This document shows, in pieces, positions 42,526 through 52,610 of a stretch of 64,000 nt of DNA. The position numbers were made by a program, and so were the translations under genes. The notes under the pieces were generated by a model, which searched no databases, had not been told where the DNA came from, and saw only the letters and a list, made by a program, of their open reading frames with translations. How positions within the stretch are numbered: position 1 is the stretch's first letter; every line of letters begins with the position of its first letter. The stretch spans positions 124,001 to 188,000 of the forward strand of contig JAPJBO010000069.1 in assembly GCA_030068145.1 (NCBI GenBank). The letters are read 5' to 3'. Source of the DNA: Diplonema papillatum (Eukaryota; Euglenozoa; Diplonemea; Diplonemida; Diplonemidae).

Positions 42526-45159
42526 TCATACGAAAAAGCTGTCGTGCGGCACACTTCCTTCGCGCATCGCCGCCCCATGCTTCTTCTCCTGGACCAGCCC
42601 ACGCTGCGGGATGTGTCTGTATACCGCCGTTTTCCCGTGCCGCCGCACTGCCTTCTGCACTTCTGCCTCCAGTTGCGCGCGTTTGCCGCCGTCGAGAAGG
42701 TGCTCCCTCGCGCGCAGGATGGTGTCCGTCGCCGCCGCCCCCGCGCCGCGGCTCGAGTTCTTGTCCGGGTGGCTGAGCAGCATCTCCCTGCGGAACGCGG
42801 TCCGCACCTCGTCGCCGCCGCAGTCGAGCGGTACGCGCAGCACGCCGAACGCGTTGAAGAACCCGAACACGTGGCTCAGCCGCGGCGGGGGATCGTCAAC
42901 CCCCGCCGTCGACCCGTCAGGGCACCGCAGCTCGTGTTCCCAAGAGAACCGAGCGTGTGCAATGGCCACATTGGCCCCGCCGAAGGAGCCAGTCAGCCGG
43001 CACGCCGCCGAGGAGTCGCCCCCCGTCGGGCAGCGCGGGTGTTCCGCGGGTTTGAAGTAAAACGCCGTGCACAGCAGCTCCGGCGCGGCCTCCGCCGGCA
43101 GGCACGGCGCCTGCAGCCGGCCCCCGCAGCCGCTGCAGAAGGCGTGCGAGACTTCGACTATCTCCGCGCAGCCGGGGCACGGGTACCCGGCGCAGCTCCG
43201 CGGCGGCAGGGCCCGCGTGACGTGCTCGGCGCGCAGGGGTTTGCTGGATGGTGCCTGCGATTCGACCCCGGGCGGGCGATACGTAGAGCAGGCAGGCGCG
43301 CGTGCGACTTGGACCGGGGGGCTGCTTCCGTGCTGGGGTTGCACAGGCGCCGCTGCTGCTTCTCCTGCAGGCAGATCGGCACGGGGCAGGGGTTCGTTGG
43401 ATGGTGCCTGCGATTCGACCGAGAACCAGGCCGGGCAGTACGTGGGGCACGCGGGCGCACGTGCGGCCTGCACCGGGGGGCTGCTTCCTCTACTGTGCTG
43501 GATGTGCTGGGGGCGCGCGGTCGTCGCTGCTGCTCCTGCCGGGAGAGGTGCCGCGGCCTGCGCCTTCTTCGCGGTCTGAGCACCCGCCGTCTGCGCGGGA
43601 GCGGCGTCTGTTGCGCTGCGGGGGCCTCGGACCGCCGTGTTCGCACTTGCTTCCTCCGCTGACCGCACGGGTGTCGCTCTGAACTTGTTTGCGGTTTTTG
43701 TTTGCACGTCGGAAGGTACACCCGCGTCTGGATTCGCACGTGCTTCCTCCGTTGACCGGATAGGGGTTGCTTTGAATTTGCTTGTCTCGGAAGGCACGCC
43801 TGCGTCTTTGTTCGGACTTGCTTCCTTCGCTGACCGAATGGGGGTTGCTTTAAATTTGCTGGTGTCTGGTATTGTCTCGGAAGGCACCCCCGCCGCCTTC
43901 GCCGCTGACCGAATGGGAACCACTTTCAGTTTGCTTACGCTTTGTACCTCGGAGACCACGACCGCGTCAGTATTCGCGCTTCCTTCCTCCGTTGATCGAA
44001 GAGGATGTGCTCTAAACTTGTTTGCGCCTTGAATCTCGGAGGGTACATCCGCATCTGTGCTCGCACTCCTCTCTTCCGCTGACCGAATGGGAGTTGCTCT
44101 GAGCTTGTGAGCACGTTGTAGCTCGGAGAGTACTGCACCCGTATTCGCACTTTCTTTCTCCCCTGACCGAGGTGCTCTAAGCTTGTTTGCGCCTTGTATT
44201 TCGGAGAGTACTTCCGCTGCTCGAATGGGGGTTGCTCTGAACTTGTTAGCACTTTGCAACTCGGAGAATACACCCGCATCCGCATTAGCACTCCTTTCCT
44301 CCGCAGACCGAATGCGAGTTGCTCTATTTTTGCTTGCGTTTTGTATCTCGGAGGGCGCACCCGCATTTGGATTCACACTCCCTTTCGCTGCTCGAATGGG
44401 GGCTGCTTTGAACTTGTCGGAGAATACACCTGCATCTGTGTTCGCACTTCCTTCCTCCGTTGATTGAAGAAGAAGTGCTCTGGATATGTTTGCGCCTTGT
44501 ACCTCGGAGGGAGCGCCGGCATCTGGATGCGCACTCCCTTCTTCTGCTGCTCGAATGGGAGTTGCTTTGAACTTGTGGGCGGTTTGCGTCTCAGGGGGCA
44601 CACCTGCGCCCGCAGGGGCACTTGCTTCTGCTACGGTGTTCGCGCATCGTGGATCGTGCGGGCCCGCCGCCCGGGCGCAGGTCCTGCTGTTGAACTCCTG
44701 CAGCAGCTCGGCGACCGGCGCCGCGGCACCGGACACGCTGTTCGGGCGCCGTAGGTCGACGTAGAAGAGCTCGAGCACCAAGCAGCGCGCCTCGCCCGGC
44801 GCCCCACCAGCCTTCGGGTCCCGCCGCTGCTCAGCGGCGCTGCGGCGGCCGACGTGCTTGCCGCCCGCCGGATCTCTCGCAGGGCACCCCGCCGTCTGCC
44901 GGTGGTGCCGGGCGGGGGCGTTGGGATCGGAAGGCTCGGCGCGGGTGCCATCGCTGGGCGACTGCAGGGAGCCCGCGACGGCCGCGTGCCCAGTACACCC
45001 TGACGACGGTCGGCAAGCGTCGGAAGAAGACCGCAACTCAGCAGGCGTCTGGTCCCCAAATCTCGTCTCCGCGTCCAGCGGAGTGGGAGTGCATGCATCG
45101 GGACTCGCGGCGCCGGCCGACGAGCCAGCCGCGCGTTGGCCGCTGAGGGAGGCCGACAT
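42526..45159 (-). CDS. J-domain (DnaJ-like) protein with long repeat region and zinc ribbon
   Basis: 877 aa from ATG at 45159 (MSASLSGQRAAGSSAG). Residues about 1-180 are low-complexity with a short conserved-looking piece (ARCLVLELFYVDLRRPNSV). Residues about 185-520 are some fifteen degenerate repeats of about 22-30 aa with the core NKFRATPIRSAEE and ANTDAGVPSE. A Pro/Ala-rich part follows, then a zinc ribbon YPCPGCAEIVEVSHAFCSGC (about 655-675), an unassigned region, and a C-terminal J domain with VRTAFRREMLLSHPDKNSS (HPD about 796) and a third helix AREHLLDGGKRAQLEAEV. J domains stimulate Hsp70 ATPase, so this is probably an Hsp70 co-chaperone or adaptor; a C-terminal J domain is atypical. 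The stop TGA overlaps a GTATGA donor-like string, so alternative splicing into the broken copy downstream is conceivable. Confidence 0.82.
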   Translation of the reverse strand: MSASLSGQRAAGSSAGAASPDACTPTPLDAETRFGDQTPAELRSSSDACRPSSGCTGHAAVAGSLQSPSDGTRAEPSDPNAPARHHRQTAGCPARDPAGGKHVGRRSAAEQRRDPKAGGAPGEARCLVLELFYVDLRRPNSVSGAAAPVAELLQEFNSRTCARAAGPHDPRCANTVAEASAPAGAGVPPETQTAHKFKATPIRAAEEGSAHPDAGAPSEVQGANISRALLLQSTEEGSANTDAGVFSDKFKAAPIRAAKGSVNPNAGAPSEIQNASKNRATRIRSAEERSANADAGVFSELQSANKFRATPIRAAEVLSEIQGANKLRAPRSGEKESANTGAVLSELQRAHKLRATPIRSAEERSASTDADVPSEIQGANKFRAHPLRSTEEGSANTDAVVVSEVQSVSKLKVVPIRSAAKAAGVPSETIPDTSKFKATPIRSAKEASPNKDAGVPSETSKFKATPIRSTEEARANPDAGVPSDVQTKTANKFRATPVRSAEEASANTAVRGPRSATDAAPAQTAGAQTAKKAQAAAPLPAGAAATTARPQHIQHSRGSSPPVQAARAPACPTYCPAWFSVESQAPSNEPLPRADLPAGEAAAAPVQPQHGSSPPVQVARAPACSTYRPPGVESQAPSSKPLRAEHVTRALPPRSCAGYPCPGCAEIVEVSHAFCSGCGGRLQAPCLPAEAAPELLCTAFYFKPAEHPRCPTGGDSSAACRLTGSFGGANVAIAHARFSWEHELRCPDGSTAGVDDPPPRLSHVFGFFNAFGVLRVPLDCGGDEVRTAFRREMLLSHPDKNSSRGAGAAATDTILRAREHLLDGGKRAQLEAEVQKAVRRHGKTAVYRHIPQRGLVQEKKHGAAMREGSVPHDSFFV

Positions 45160-45339
45160 TCTCAGAAGAAAGAGCACCGAACAGCGAGGTTCATCTTCTT
45201 TTTCCCATTTCTTTCATAGCACCCCGATATCCTGCGTCTTTTGTTGTTGTGGTATCCTGATAGCATGCCGCGCGCATGCATTTCGCGGATCGAGTGGTGG
45301 AAAAAGAAAGCCGAGCTGCGGTACGTTGCGAGGTGGTGC

Positions 45340-45600
45340 ACGTTTCTAAGGCTGTAACGGGCAACGGGGAACTTGGGGGCCTGAGAAACGGCTACCACAT
45401 CTAAGGATGGCAGCAGGGTTCGATTCCGGAGAGGGAGCCTGAGAAACGGCTACCACATCTAAGGATGGCAGCAGGTACGAAAATTGCCCAATAGCAACAC
45501 TGCTGAGGCAGCGAAAAGAAATAGCCTCGACACGTACTTGGTACGTTCGAAGCAATGGATGATATCTAAACCTGTCAACGAACACAATTGGTGGACAAGT
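45340..45600 (+). pseudogene. 18S (SSU) rRNA fragment, 5' portion
   Basis: GTAACGGGCAACGGGGAAC, GGTTCGATTCCGGAGAGGGA, GAGAAACGGCTACCACATCT, AAGGATGGCAGCAGG, GAGGCAGCGAAAAGAAATAG and AACACAATTGGTGGACAAGT are conserved 18S rRNA strings in the right order. The GAGAAACGGCTACC block is duplicated (45384 and 45431), so this copy cannot yield a normal rRNA. It breaks off at CAAGT where a transposon is inserted; 18S resumes at 47579. Confidence 0.9.
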
Positions 45601-47578
45601 CCACCTGGTCCGGACGAAAATATCGGGGAGTATCGGGGAGTTTCGGGGAGTTTCGGGGAGTTTCGGAGAACTTCGGGGAGTTTCGGGGAAATTCGGGGAG
45701 TTTCGGGGTATTTCCTTTGTGGCGACCACTTTCCCTGCAGCCGGCCTTGGCGAAGGCGGGGAAGGGGCTACGCTATTATGGCCCTACCTTGCGCAGAGCG
45801 GTCCCGTGTTTGGCTATGCCCCGAAGACGAAGATAGAGGCTGAGAAGGAAGGACAGACTGGGAGGTACAGGTTGGCACGGTTTGACACAGGTAGCGACAG
45901 GATCCGCTGCGGCAAGGAGAGCAGGAACTGTTCCACCAGAGGTCGTGCGGGTACAGAGACCATGCTCGTGCTCGAGTCGCAGCTGGGGACGAACAGGCAC
46001 GCCTTCAATGATGAGGTCTGGGGGATGGACGTATTTTCCACGTATGGGCGGACGTACGCCTTCGAAGACGGCACCTCCGGCAAGAAGGGGCAGAAGAGGG
46101 TAAATTTAGTGGGCGGCGGAGACCCAGTGCATGGAGGTAGGCGTGCCCAGGCCACCACCAAGGACGAGAGAGTGTGTACGAGACATCACAAAGCGAAATG
46201 CGAAGAGTGCAAGCATCGGCAAGCGTCGGTAGCGCGCTGCTGCCGAGGCACACCACGCGACAGGGGACGGCCTCGCCGTGAAGTATTGCGAGAAGCACAG
46301 GATGACGCAGTGCGGGACGTGCAAGACGATCGCGGAATGCTGCAGGAACTCACACCGCGGATGCCTGCCTGCAGCACGATATGCCGATGTGCGGAGTCGG
46401 CGGCAAAGAGACGGAAGCGCGGGCCTTCGCCCCTGGGGACGCCCGAAGCGACACCGAAGTCGAGACGCAGGCTGCGACCATCGGCCCAAAGCGCCACAAG
46501 GGAAGCGGCGGATGCCGGCGCCAACACCGCCATCGAGAACGCCGAAGACAAGGCGACGACACCAGGACGGCCGCTGCAACGAAGCGGCGGCGTAAGGACT
46601 CGCCATCATCGAAGACAGAGACGTGCACTCCGCGGCGGGCAGAGGTCAAGATAAGGTACCAGTGACGAAGAGAGGTAGCACGAAGAGGTAGTCACGAAAG
46701 AGAGCAGATGCAGATTATCGCCACAGGCTCTTTGCATGCTAACCCTAACCACCAGGACCAGGGGCAGCTACGGTCGAAGACGGCAATTCGAGCGAGGAGT
46801 AAGGTTGAGAATGCGGGTACCATCTTTCCGGAGATTTCCGGTTCCTCCCGTACTCTACAACTCCCCACATAAGTGAACGTGGACTCCGAAGTGGACACTC
46901 CTTTCAACCGGGTGCACGAATTCAGAATTCCGGGATGGGTTGACCCACTGGTTCCGATGCGGCTTCCAATCATCGAAGGCTAAACTCGGGTGCAGGAGCG
47001 GTGCTCGTCGTTCGGGACCAGATGGGGGACGACTGGGTCTGCCCGGTTTACACGTGACTGCTGCAGCGTGGTCAGAAGTGGGAAGGTCGTCGGGAGACGG
47101 CGGGCGCGAATACTTTTTGCCCAAACCAAACCCAAGAGGGGATTGGAGATTTTGACGTAAGAATGGCAAACTCGTGGTACCGAAGGTTGCAACCGCAAAC
47201 AGAAGAGTCAGATGATGGTTGTGTGAACCTGCGCACATGCACACGACGCGTCCTGTTCAGACTCCTCCCTGTGTCCAAGGACTCAAAGGCAGGTCCTGCA
47301 GGTTTTCCAGCACTGCTGGTTCGCCTTGAGGCCTACCTGCACACCTCACCCACTTGCCCGCACCCGTCTACCCAACTACCCACCTGTTCACCCATCCACC
47401 GACCTGCCCACCACCATCCACCCATCTGTCCAATCAACTACCAACCTGTACACCTGCCCACCCACCGGCAGCCCCACTTTTTCCCACAAGAATCGGGCTG
47501 AGTATCGGGGAGTTTCGGGGAGTTTCGGGGAAGTGTCGGGGAGTTTCGGGGAACTTACCAGGAGCCCGGACCAGGTGG
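45601..47578. mobile_element. DNA transposon inserted in the 18S rRNA pseudogene (1,978 bp)
   Basis: Perfect 13-bp inverted ends, CCACCTGGTCCGG (45601-45613) and CCGGACCAGGTGG (47566-47578), with target duplication CAAGT at 45596-45600 and 47579-47583. Removing the insert plus one CAAGT restores continuous 18S sequence, which proves the boundaries. Both ends also carry GGGGAGTTTC minisatellite units in the same, not inverted, orientation (45629-45710 and 47502-47550). A 5-bp duplication does not match the common hAT (8), Mutator (9) or mariner (TA) types; superfamily unassigned. Confidence 0.9.
45719..46654 (+). CDS. Possible Cys/His-repeat protein of the 45601-47578 transposon
   Basis: A 311-codon frame opening with GTG; first in-frame ATG at 45962. 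It contains CTRHHKAKCEECKHR with CX2HX4CX2C spacing followed by a CC pair (about 46175-46250). The next plus-strand frame holds a second, similar unit, YCEKHRMTQCGTCKTIAECC (about 46281-46345). The two units would be tandem zinc-binding repeats if in one frame, so a frameshift or a short unseen intron lies between them. A basic Arg/Lys-rich tail follows. This Cys/His pattern resembles short zinc repeats common in protist and mobile-element proteins, but no transposase core was found. The element may be a decayed or non-autonomous copy. Confidence 0.3.
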   Translation: MATTFPAAGLGEGGEGATLLWPYLAQSGPVFGYAPKTKIEAEKEGQTGRYRLARFDTGSDRIRCGKESRNCSTRGRAGTETMLVLESQLGTNRHAFNDEVWGMDVFSTYGRTYAFEDGTSGKKGQKRVNLVGGGDPVHGGRRAQATTKDERVCTRHHKAKCEECKHRQASVARCCRGTPRDRGRPRREVLREAQDDAVRDVQDDRGMLQELTPRMPACSTICRCAESAAKRRKRGPSPLGTPEATPKSRRRLRPSAQSATREAADAGANTAIENAEDKATTPGRPLQRSGGVRTRHHRRQRRALRGGQRSR

Positions 47579-47650
47579 CAAGTCTGATGCCAGCACCCGC
47601 GGTAATTCCAGCACCAATAGCATTATTTTAATGCTGCTGCTGTTAAAAAG
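47579..47650 (+). pseudogene. 18S (SSU) rRNA fragment, 530-loop portion
   Basis: CAAGTCTGATGCCAGCACCC, GCGGTAATTCCAGCACCAAT and AATGCTGCTGCTGTTAAAAA are the 530 loop and the start of V4. GCACCCGCGG instead of GCAGCCGCGG is the form known in Euglenozoa. The continuation past 47650 is in the variable V4 region and cannot be followed. Confidence 0.92.
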
Positions 47651-47904
47651 CTACTACCGGCCAAGCGTGTGCTGGTTTTGCAGCATCTTCGAGCGCTCCA
47701 ACTGGAAAACAAAGGAGGGCGCAAGTCGCTCCTGAGGTGCGTTACAGGTTGCGATATGGCGGCGCCGGCAAACAACCCTGCCTTCACAGTGTGTCTCAGG
47801 GAAGGTGTTTTTATTATTTGGTGAAACTGTGTATGAGCCCCCCCTCCCCCCCCTTTTTTCAGAGCGGTGGGCTCAGATACTTTTCTTCACTTTGGGTTAT
47901 AGTG

Positions 47905-48190
47905 TGAACGAATCTCCCACCGTCTGAGAAAGTCTCCGACCATCTAAGAATGTCTCCCACCATCTCAGAAGGTCTCCTACCTCGGGAGACACGTTTTGGG
48001 GCGGGAGGCACGCTGAAACGACGGGAGACACGTTTAAAAGCCAGGAGACATTTCCATATGCCGGGAGACATTCTCAAGGCAAATGTCTCCCACCTGTTAC
48101 AAGTGTCTCCCACCGACTGATAATGTCTCCTACCATCTCAGAATGTCTCCCACCATCTGAGAATGTCTCCCGCCTCGGGAGACATGGCAA
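47905..48190. repeat. Interspersed repeat family G (GGGAGACA-rich)
   Basis: Many direct and inverted copies of TGTCTCCCACCATCTGAGAA and CCTCGGGAGACA, including the near-palindrome GTCTCCCGCCTCGGGAGAC at its right end (48165-48184). A shorter relative is at 54897-55005. Confidence 0.8.
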
Positions 48191-48400
48191 CACCACCAGC
48201 AACAATTCTTGCACGGTGCTTTCTTCATAACTCACAACGAGTGCAGTGTGACGGCTACTATTAGTTGCATCGACAGCAACGTGAGTTCCGCTGGTCCGCA
48301 GCAGTCGTTTGACGACCTTTGTGTGTCCCTGATGGTTAGCAAGGATCAAGTCCGTGGCTCCTGATTTGAATATATCGTTGATAGCAGCGATGGCAGCCAT
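48190..48400 (-). pseudogene. Ankyrin-repeat-like fragment
   Basis: Minus-strand reading INDIFKSGATDLILANHQGH, TKVVKRLLRTSGTHVAVDAT and SSRHTALVVSYEESTVQELL has ankyrin spacing (A..LILANHQGH..VV..LL). The reading runs straight into the family G repeat at 48190 and has no start, so it is a truncated gene remnant or an isolated exon. Confidence 0.35.
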
Positions 48401-48404
48401 ACTT

Positions 48405-49120
48405 CCGATTCCACTTCGACACGTGATGGTATTAGTGTTAAATAGCAGCGAAGGCTGCTTTCGTTCTGTGAGCAGCAGGATGCTATGTATTCTTCTTCAA
48501 TGCGCGAGCAAGTAACTTTCCAGAGCGGAGAAGCCATGAAGTCTGTGGAAACGTACTTACTTATGGTTATGAGAAGCAGGAAGCATGGCGGAATGTTAAG
48601 AAAGCGGTGCACGCAGGGTGAAAGCCTGTGTGGCGGGTAAAAAAAAAAAAGAAGGACCTCAAGCCAAAGGAAACTGGTCTCGGAGAACATTGGCTGCGGT
48701 TCCGGCCCCCTATTGCCCAGCCATCCACTTGTCTGACTGCGCGGAAACACTTTTGGGATCGGGGAGGAAAAAGAGAGTGGTGTACTTTTTCGATACAATG
48801 ATATCGTGCCGACCAGATCCTGCGGTGGCGGAGGGAGACACAAGGGGTATCACACACTCTTCGGGGCAGTTACAGCTGCTGTAGTTTGGGGCGTGTCGTC
48901 GGCACATCACGATGAGTACCACACCTGCCGGCTCTTCAGTGCGGAGACACGACGGGTCACTCTTGCTCCGCCGTTGTTGTAGCGCAACCCCGTGACGGAT
49001 GCAAATGTGACGCCGCTCAAAACTCGGCGTCGAGAGAAGTGTAAGGCATATCGACCATCGAAGGATGGCTGAGGTGATCTGAGCACGTGCAGGCGCGTCC
49101 AGAAGAAGAAACCCGGGAGT
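48405..49120. other. No gene seen
   Basis: No supported coding region or shared repeat. Confidence 0.45.
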
Positions 49121-49129
49121 TTGCTTTGG

Positions 49130-49330
49130 GTGAAAGTCCTAACGGTCAACCCCAGCATGCAAAGGGGTTGGCACACTGTGCCTCCACGGCTTGTGTCTAT
49201 CGTAAGCACCAAGGTACGGCACGCGGTTTACAAGAATCGGCAGCCACTTGACCCGTAAACCTGTGGCTCTGCAGAACACGTGCAGGTCGGCTCCCGCGTA
49301 GCAGGCTTTCTTCGCTACACGCGTGCTCGC
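49130..49330 (-). repeat. SINE-like family D, old diverged copy
   Basis: Same order of blocks as 49776-50072 (AACGGTCAACC, GCAGCCACTTGACCCGTAAA, GTGGCTCTGCAGAACACGTG, GTAGCAGGCTTTC) with many changes and a deletion. Confidence 0.65.
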
Positions 49331-49775
49331 ATTTACGGGGTGTCGCTGACCACCTGCCAGATCCGTCCAGGCTGGATCCAGCTGCTGCCCGCAAAGGCGC
49401 GTGTCCTCCGAGTTTTCCAAAAGAAGAAAAGAGACTTCACCGCCGTGAGTCGCCCCGACACAAATTTCCTTTTGGGGGGGAGCGTCTAGACCATCGAGAA
49501 ATGCGGCACAATTATTTCGTTTTGCTTTACTTTTTCTTTCCATGGAACAGTTCGACCTTTGTTGCTTGTGTTGCAAGAGGAAAGAGACGCGGCGAATCAG
49601 ACTTTGCATATGGATCCGTAGGATGCTCAAAACCCCGGTTCGAGTATCCTTCTCGGGACAGAGACAAACAAAAATGAGTCGAGAGAACTCGACCCTTTGT
49701 TGTTCATGTTGCGTCATACACGGCGAACGCCTGCTTTGTCCGCAGTAACAGTGATCAACCCAAGAGCGTACGGCG

Positions 49776-50072
49776 TTGGCGTGAGAAGAAGAAGAAAAGG
49801 CCGCTCCTGGTCCAGGAACGTGACGGTCAACCACAGCTTGCAAAGCTTGAGTCGGAGGCAGCACAGTGCCACAACCCCGTCTGCTCTGCCCTGCGGCTGA
49901 CCGTCTCGACGAGCTTATGTTCAGCGCGAGCGCCAAGCCCCAAGGTGCGCCACGCCTTGATGCTTTAGTTTGGGAAATCGGTAGCCACTTGACCCGTAGG
50001 CCCGTGGCTCTGCAGTACCGCCGAACACGTGGTAGCAGGCTTTCCCTGGTACCTAAGTTACTAAGGTCGCAA
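49776..50072 (-). mobile_element. SINE-like family D copy with target-site duplication
   Basis: Flanked by an exact 22-nt duplication beginning ATCAACCCAAGAGCGTAC (49754-49775 and 50073-50094); similarity continues a few bases further into GCGTGAGAA. Confidence 0.82.
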
Positions 50073-50216
50073 ATCAACCCAAGAGCGTACGGCGATAGCG
50101 TGAGAAACATGAGAATGTCGTGAACCACGTGGGCTGGCATGTGAGTCTAGAACCTCGGCGCGGCGATGCCCAAATTGTTGGCTGGGTGGTTCTGATATCA
50201 ATCCGTTCTCTTTTTG

Positions 50217-50310
50217 TGTTGAATGCTTACGCCCTCCACTAAAAACAGGGTTACCTGTGTTTCGTGTGGTCCGCAGCACATTTACCTCTGCAAGCAGGTT
50301 CTACAAAAAG
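50217..50310 (+). repeat. Family A fragment
   Basis: GTTGAATGCTTACGCCCTCC and GTGTTTCGTGTGG; diverged. Confidence 0.6.
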
Positions 50311-50449
50311 ATACTCGAGAGACTGTCTTGTGCATATTTCGACGCGGCAGGCTTTTCTATGGTTTAATGTATACGTCGTCAAGGAGAGACCGCGCATGTG
50401 AAGGGGCAGCGGGTGTCTTAACTAGGAAGACTGTTGGCCAAGGGGGAAG

Positions 50450-50662
50450 TACAGGTCAGCAACGCCAGCAGCCCTTTCTCCTCACATCGTACTGACTTGA
50501 AGACAGGTCAGCAACGCCAGCAGTCCTTTCTCCTCACTTCGTACTGACTTGAAGACAGGTCAGCAACGCCAGCAGCCCTTTCTCCTCACTTCGTACTGAC
50601 TTGAAGACAGGTCAGCAACGCCAGCTGCCCTTCCTCCTCACTTCGTACTGACTTGAAGGTAG
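50450..50662 (+). repeat. Tandem repeat, four units of about 53 bp
   Basis: Unit markers AGGTCAGCAACGCCAGCAG, CCCTTTCTCCTCACTTCGTA and CTGACTTGAAGAC; contiguous, no spacers. Confidence 0.95.
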
Positions 50663-50969
50663 ATCCCCAGCGACCATGACTCTCAGTTCGCGCAGCGAGC
50701 CTGTTGCGCAAAAGAATGCTGCCAGCTGCAGCCCCTCCCCTCCGCCTTTGGCGGGCTTGTGTCCAGCGCAGGCCTTAATCCCAAGCCACACGACGCCTTC
50801 AACAATTGCGTGTTTGTTTGCAAGCAAAAACCTGGGAAGCCAGGTGGTGGGTGTGTAGAACATGTTTTAAACACTGCAGTCGCGAATGCCTCCTCGGCAT
50901 CAATTAAGTACCTCAAGACACTATCAAGTACCTTGGGACACTTGCGACGAAAGAAAGAAGGTGTAATTA

Positions 50970-51080
50970 CCTTGTATCCCTAGGGTTGAAACAGCTTTCC
51001 CTTACATCCCTAATTAGGAAAATAAGGGAATGGCATTAGGGATATAAGAGAAACTCTTTAGGGATATAAGAGAAAAGAAG
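50970..51080. repeat. Family H, left block
   Basis: TTAGGGATATAAGAGAAA twice, preceded by CTTACATCCCTAATTAGG. The inverse motif is repeated at 52440-52610. Confidence 0.75.
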
Positions 51081-51662
51081 TCCTAAAATTGAGTACAAAG
51101 CTGAAATTTGGGTCGGAAATTTCGTTCAAAAGCTCTACGCCACAGGGATACTCTTCTGTTCTGCGTCCACTGTCATTGCAGTGAACAAGATGCCCCATGT
51201 GTTAAATGTGTTTCATCAACAGACACGAGAGGGACTTTTTTGCAGCATGCACCAGAACTCTTCACACCAACAACACTGCCTTCGTCAAGCTCTAGCACAT
51301 GGGCTGTGTATGAGCGGAACTTTGAGAGAGCCGTTCCTGCGTCAGGACCTAACTCGTCGAAGACCTGCCAAGCAATCTTCTTTGTGACTCTCATTGCACT
51401 GGGTGCGAAGAAGGGAGACCAGAGCCTTCGTTGTGGTCTGTGGGTTTGCCGCCACATGGGATCGAATCTGGCGAGACACAACCTCAGTTTGCATCCTGCC
51501 GCACTCCGTCTCACGCGTGTCTTCAGGAACACACATCTGGCGTGTCATCCGCCGTGTCAAACGTGTGGGTGTCGTGCCTGGAACAGGCTTTGGGGCTGGG
51601 GCTGGTGCATTTGCCTGCGGTGGCAACAGGACGAATTCGGCGGAGAGACGTGCGAAAAAAAA

Positions 51663-51962
51663 TACTCGACGTAGCTGCTTCGACTCCGAATGGAAGGGGG
51701 GAAATATAGAGGTAAAGGGCAAATACAATACAAACACAATCTGATTTGTTCTTCGCTTACACCACCGTGTGTTGTTTTCTCACTCAGGATTTTTTGACCT
51801 GTTGTGTTTGTGTGATTTGTCGTGTAGGGGTAGACCCGCATGACCTCACGTCCGTTCAACACGTGGTTCGGTAGTTACAGCACTTGGGATCCCTTCTGTT
51901 CTTTGTCGGGCAGCATCGTCGAGCATTTCCTTTCAAGCTGGCGCTTATGTAAAAAAAAAAAA
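51663..51962 (+). repeat. Interspersed repeat family C, full length
   Basis: From AATACTCGACGTAGCTGCTT to GCGCTTATGT and an A12 run, between the two family H blocks. Confidence 0.88.
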
Positions 51963-52439
51963 AGAGATAACCGCGCCGTCGGCGATGCAGATTATCACCA
52001 CAGATTCTTTGCATTCTAACCCAAACGAATTCGGCGGACTTGCTTCTTTCGGCAGGCAGTGGATGCAAATATGCTGCGCAGTGTCGCCAGTAGCACTCCT
52101 GGTACTTCCTTTAGTGCAGAAACGACTGGACACATCTGTCACTGCCGCATGTAACAAGGTTCCCAGGGCATTGTCAGAATCAACTAGGGCATCAGGTGGC
52201 TTGCAACTAGTATATCCAGTGCAGACATGTTTTCTTCGTTTCTATAGTGTGCTTATGCGTGGTTCCGTGGGTAGGTCTGATCCTCCTTGAAGCCCATTGC
52301 CGCCATGCCATTCCTTCATAGCTGAAACTCCGGCTACTTGACGATGCCAGGGGTGCGGTATGGCTTTTTCCCATTCGCAGCCGCCTTCCTGCAGTTTCAA
52401 AAAAATGGGCAAAAAAACACGAAGGACACGTGGGCAGAT

Positions 52440-52610
52440 CCCTAATGTTTTCTCTTATATCCCGAATGCGTTCTCTTATATCCCTAATGTTTTCTCTTAT
52501 ATCCCTAATAGGTTCTCTTACATCCCTAGTTGTTTTCTCTTGTATCCCTGGCTGTTTTTCCTCTATCCCTAGTTAGGGATAAAAGGGAAAATAGCTGGGA
52601 TATGAGAGAA
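52440..52610. repeat. Family H, right block
   Basis: Five or so units of TTTTCTCTTATATCCCTAAT, ending in a short palindrome CTATCCCTAGTTAGGGATA. Confidence 0.8.

Noticed and set aside
42361-43662. 433-codon plus-strand frame opposite the J-domain gene
   Set aside because: Antisense shadow; the HPD and zinc-ribbon motifs are on the minus strand.
50450-50662. Possible CRISPR or phage-type direct repeats
   Set aside because: Plain tandem repeat of about 53 bp with no variable spacers.
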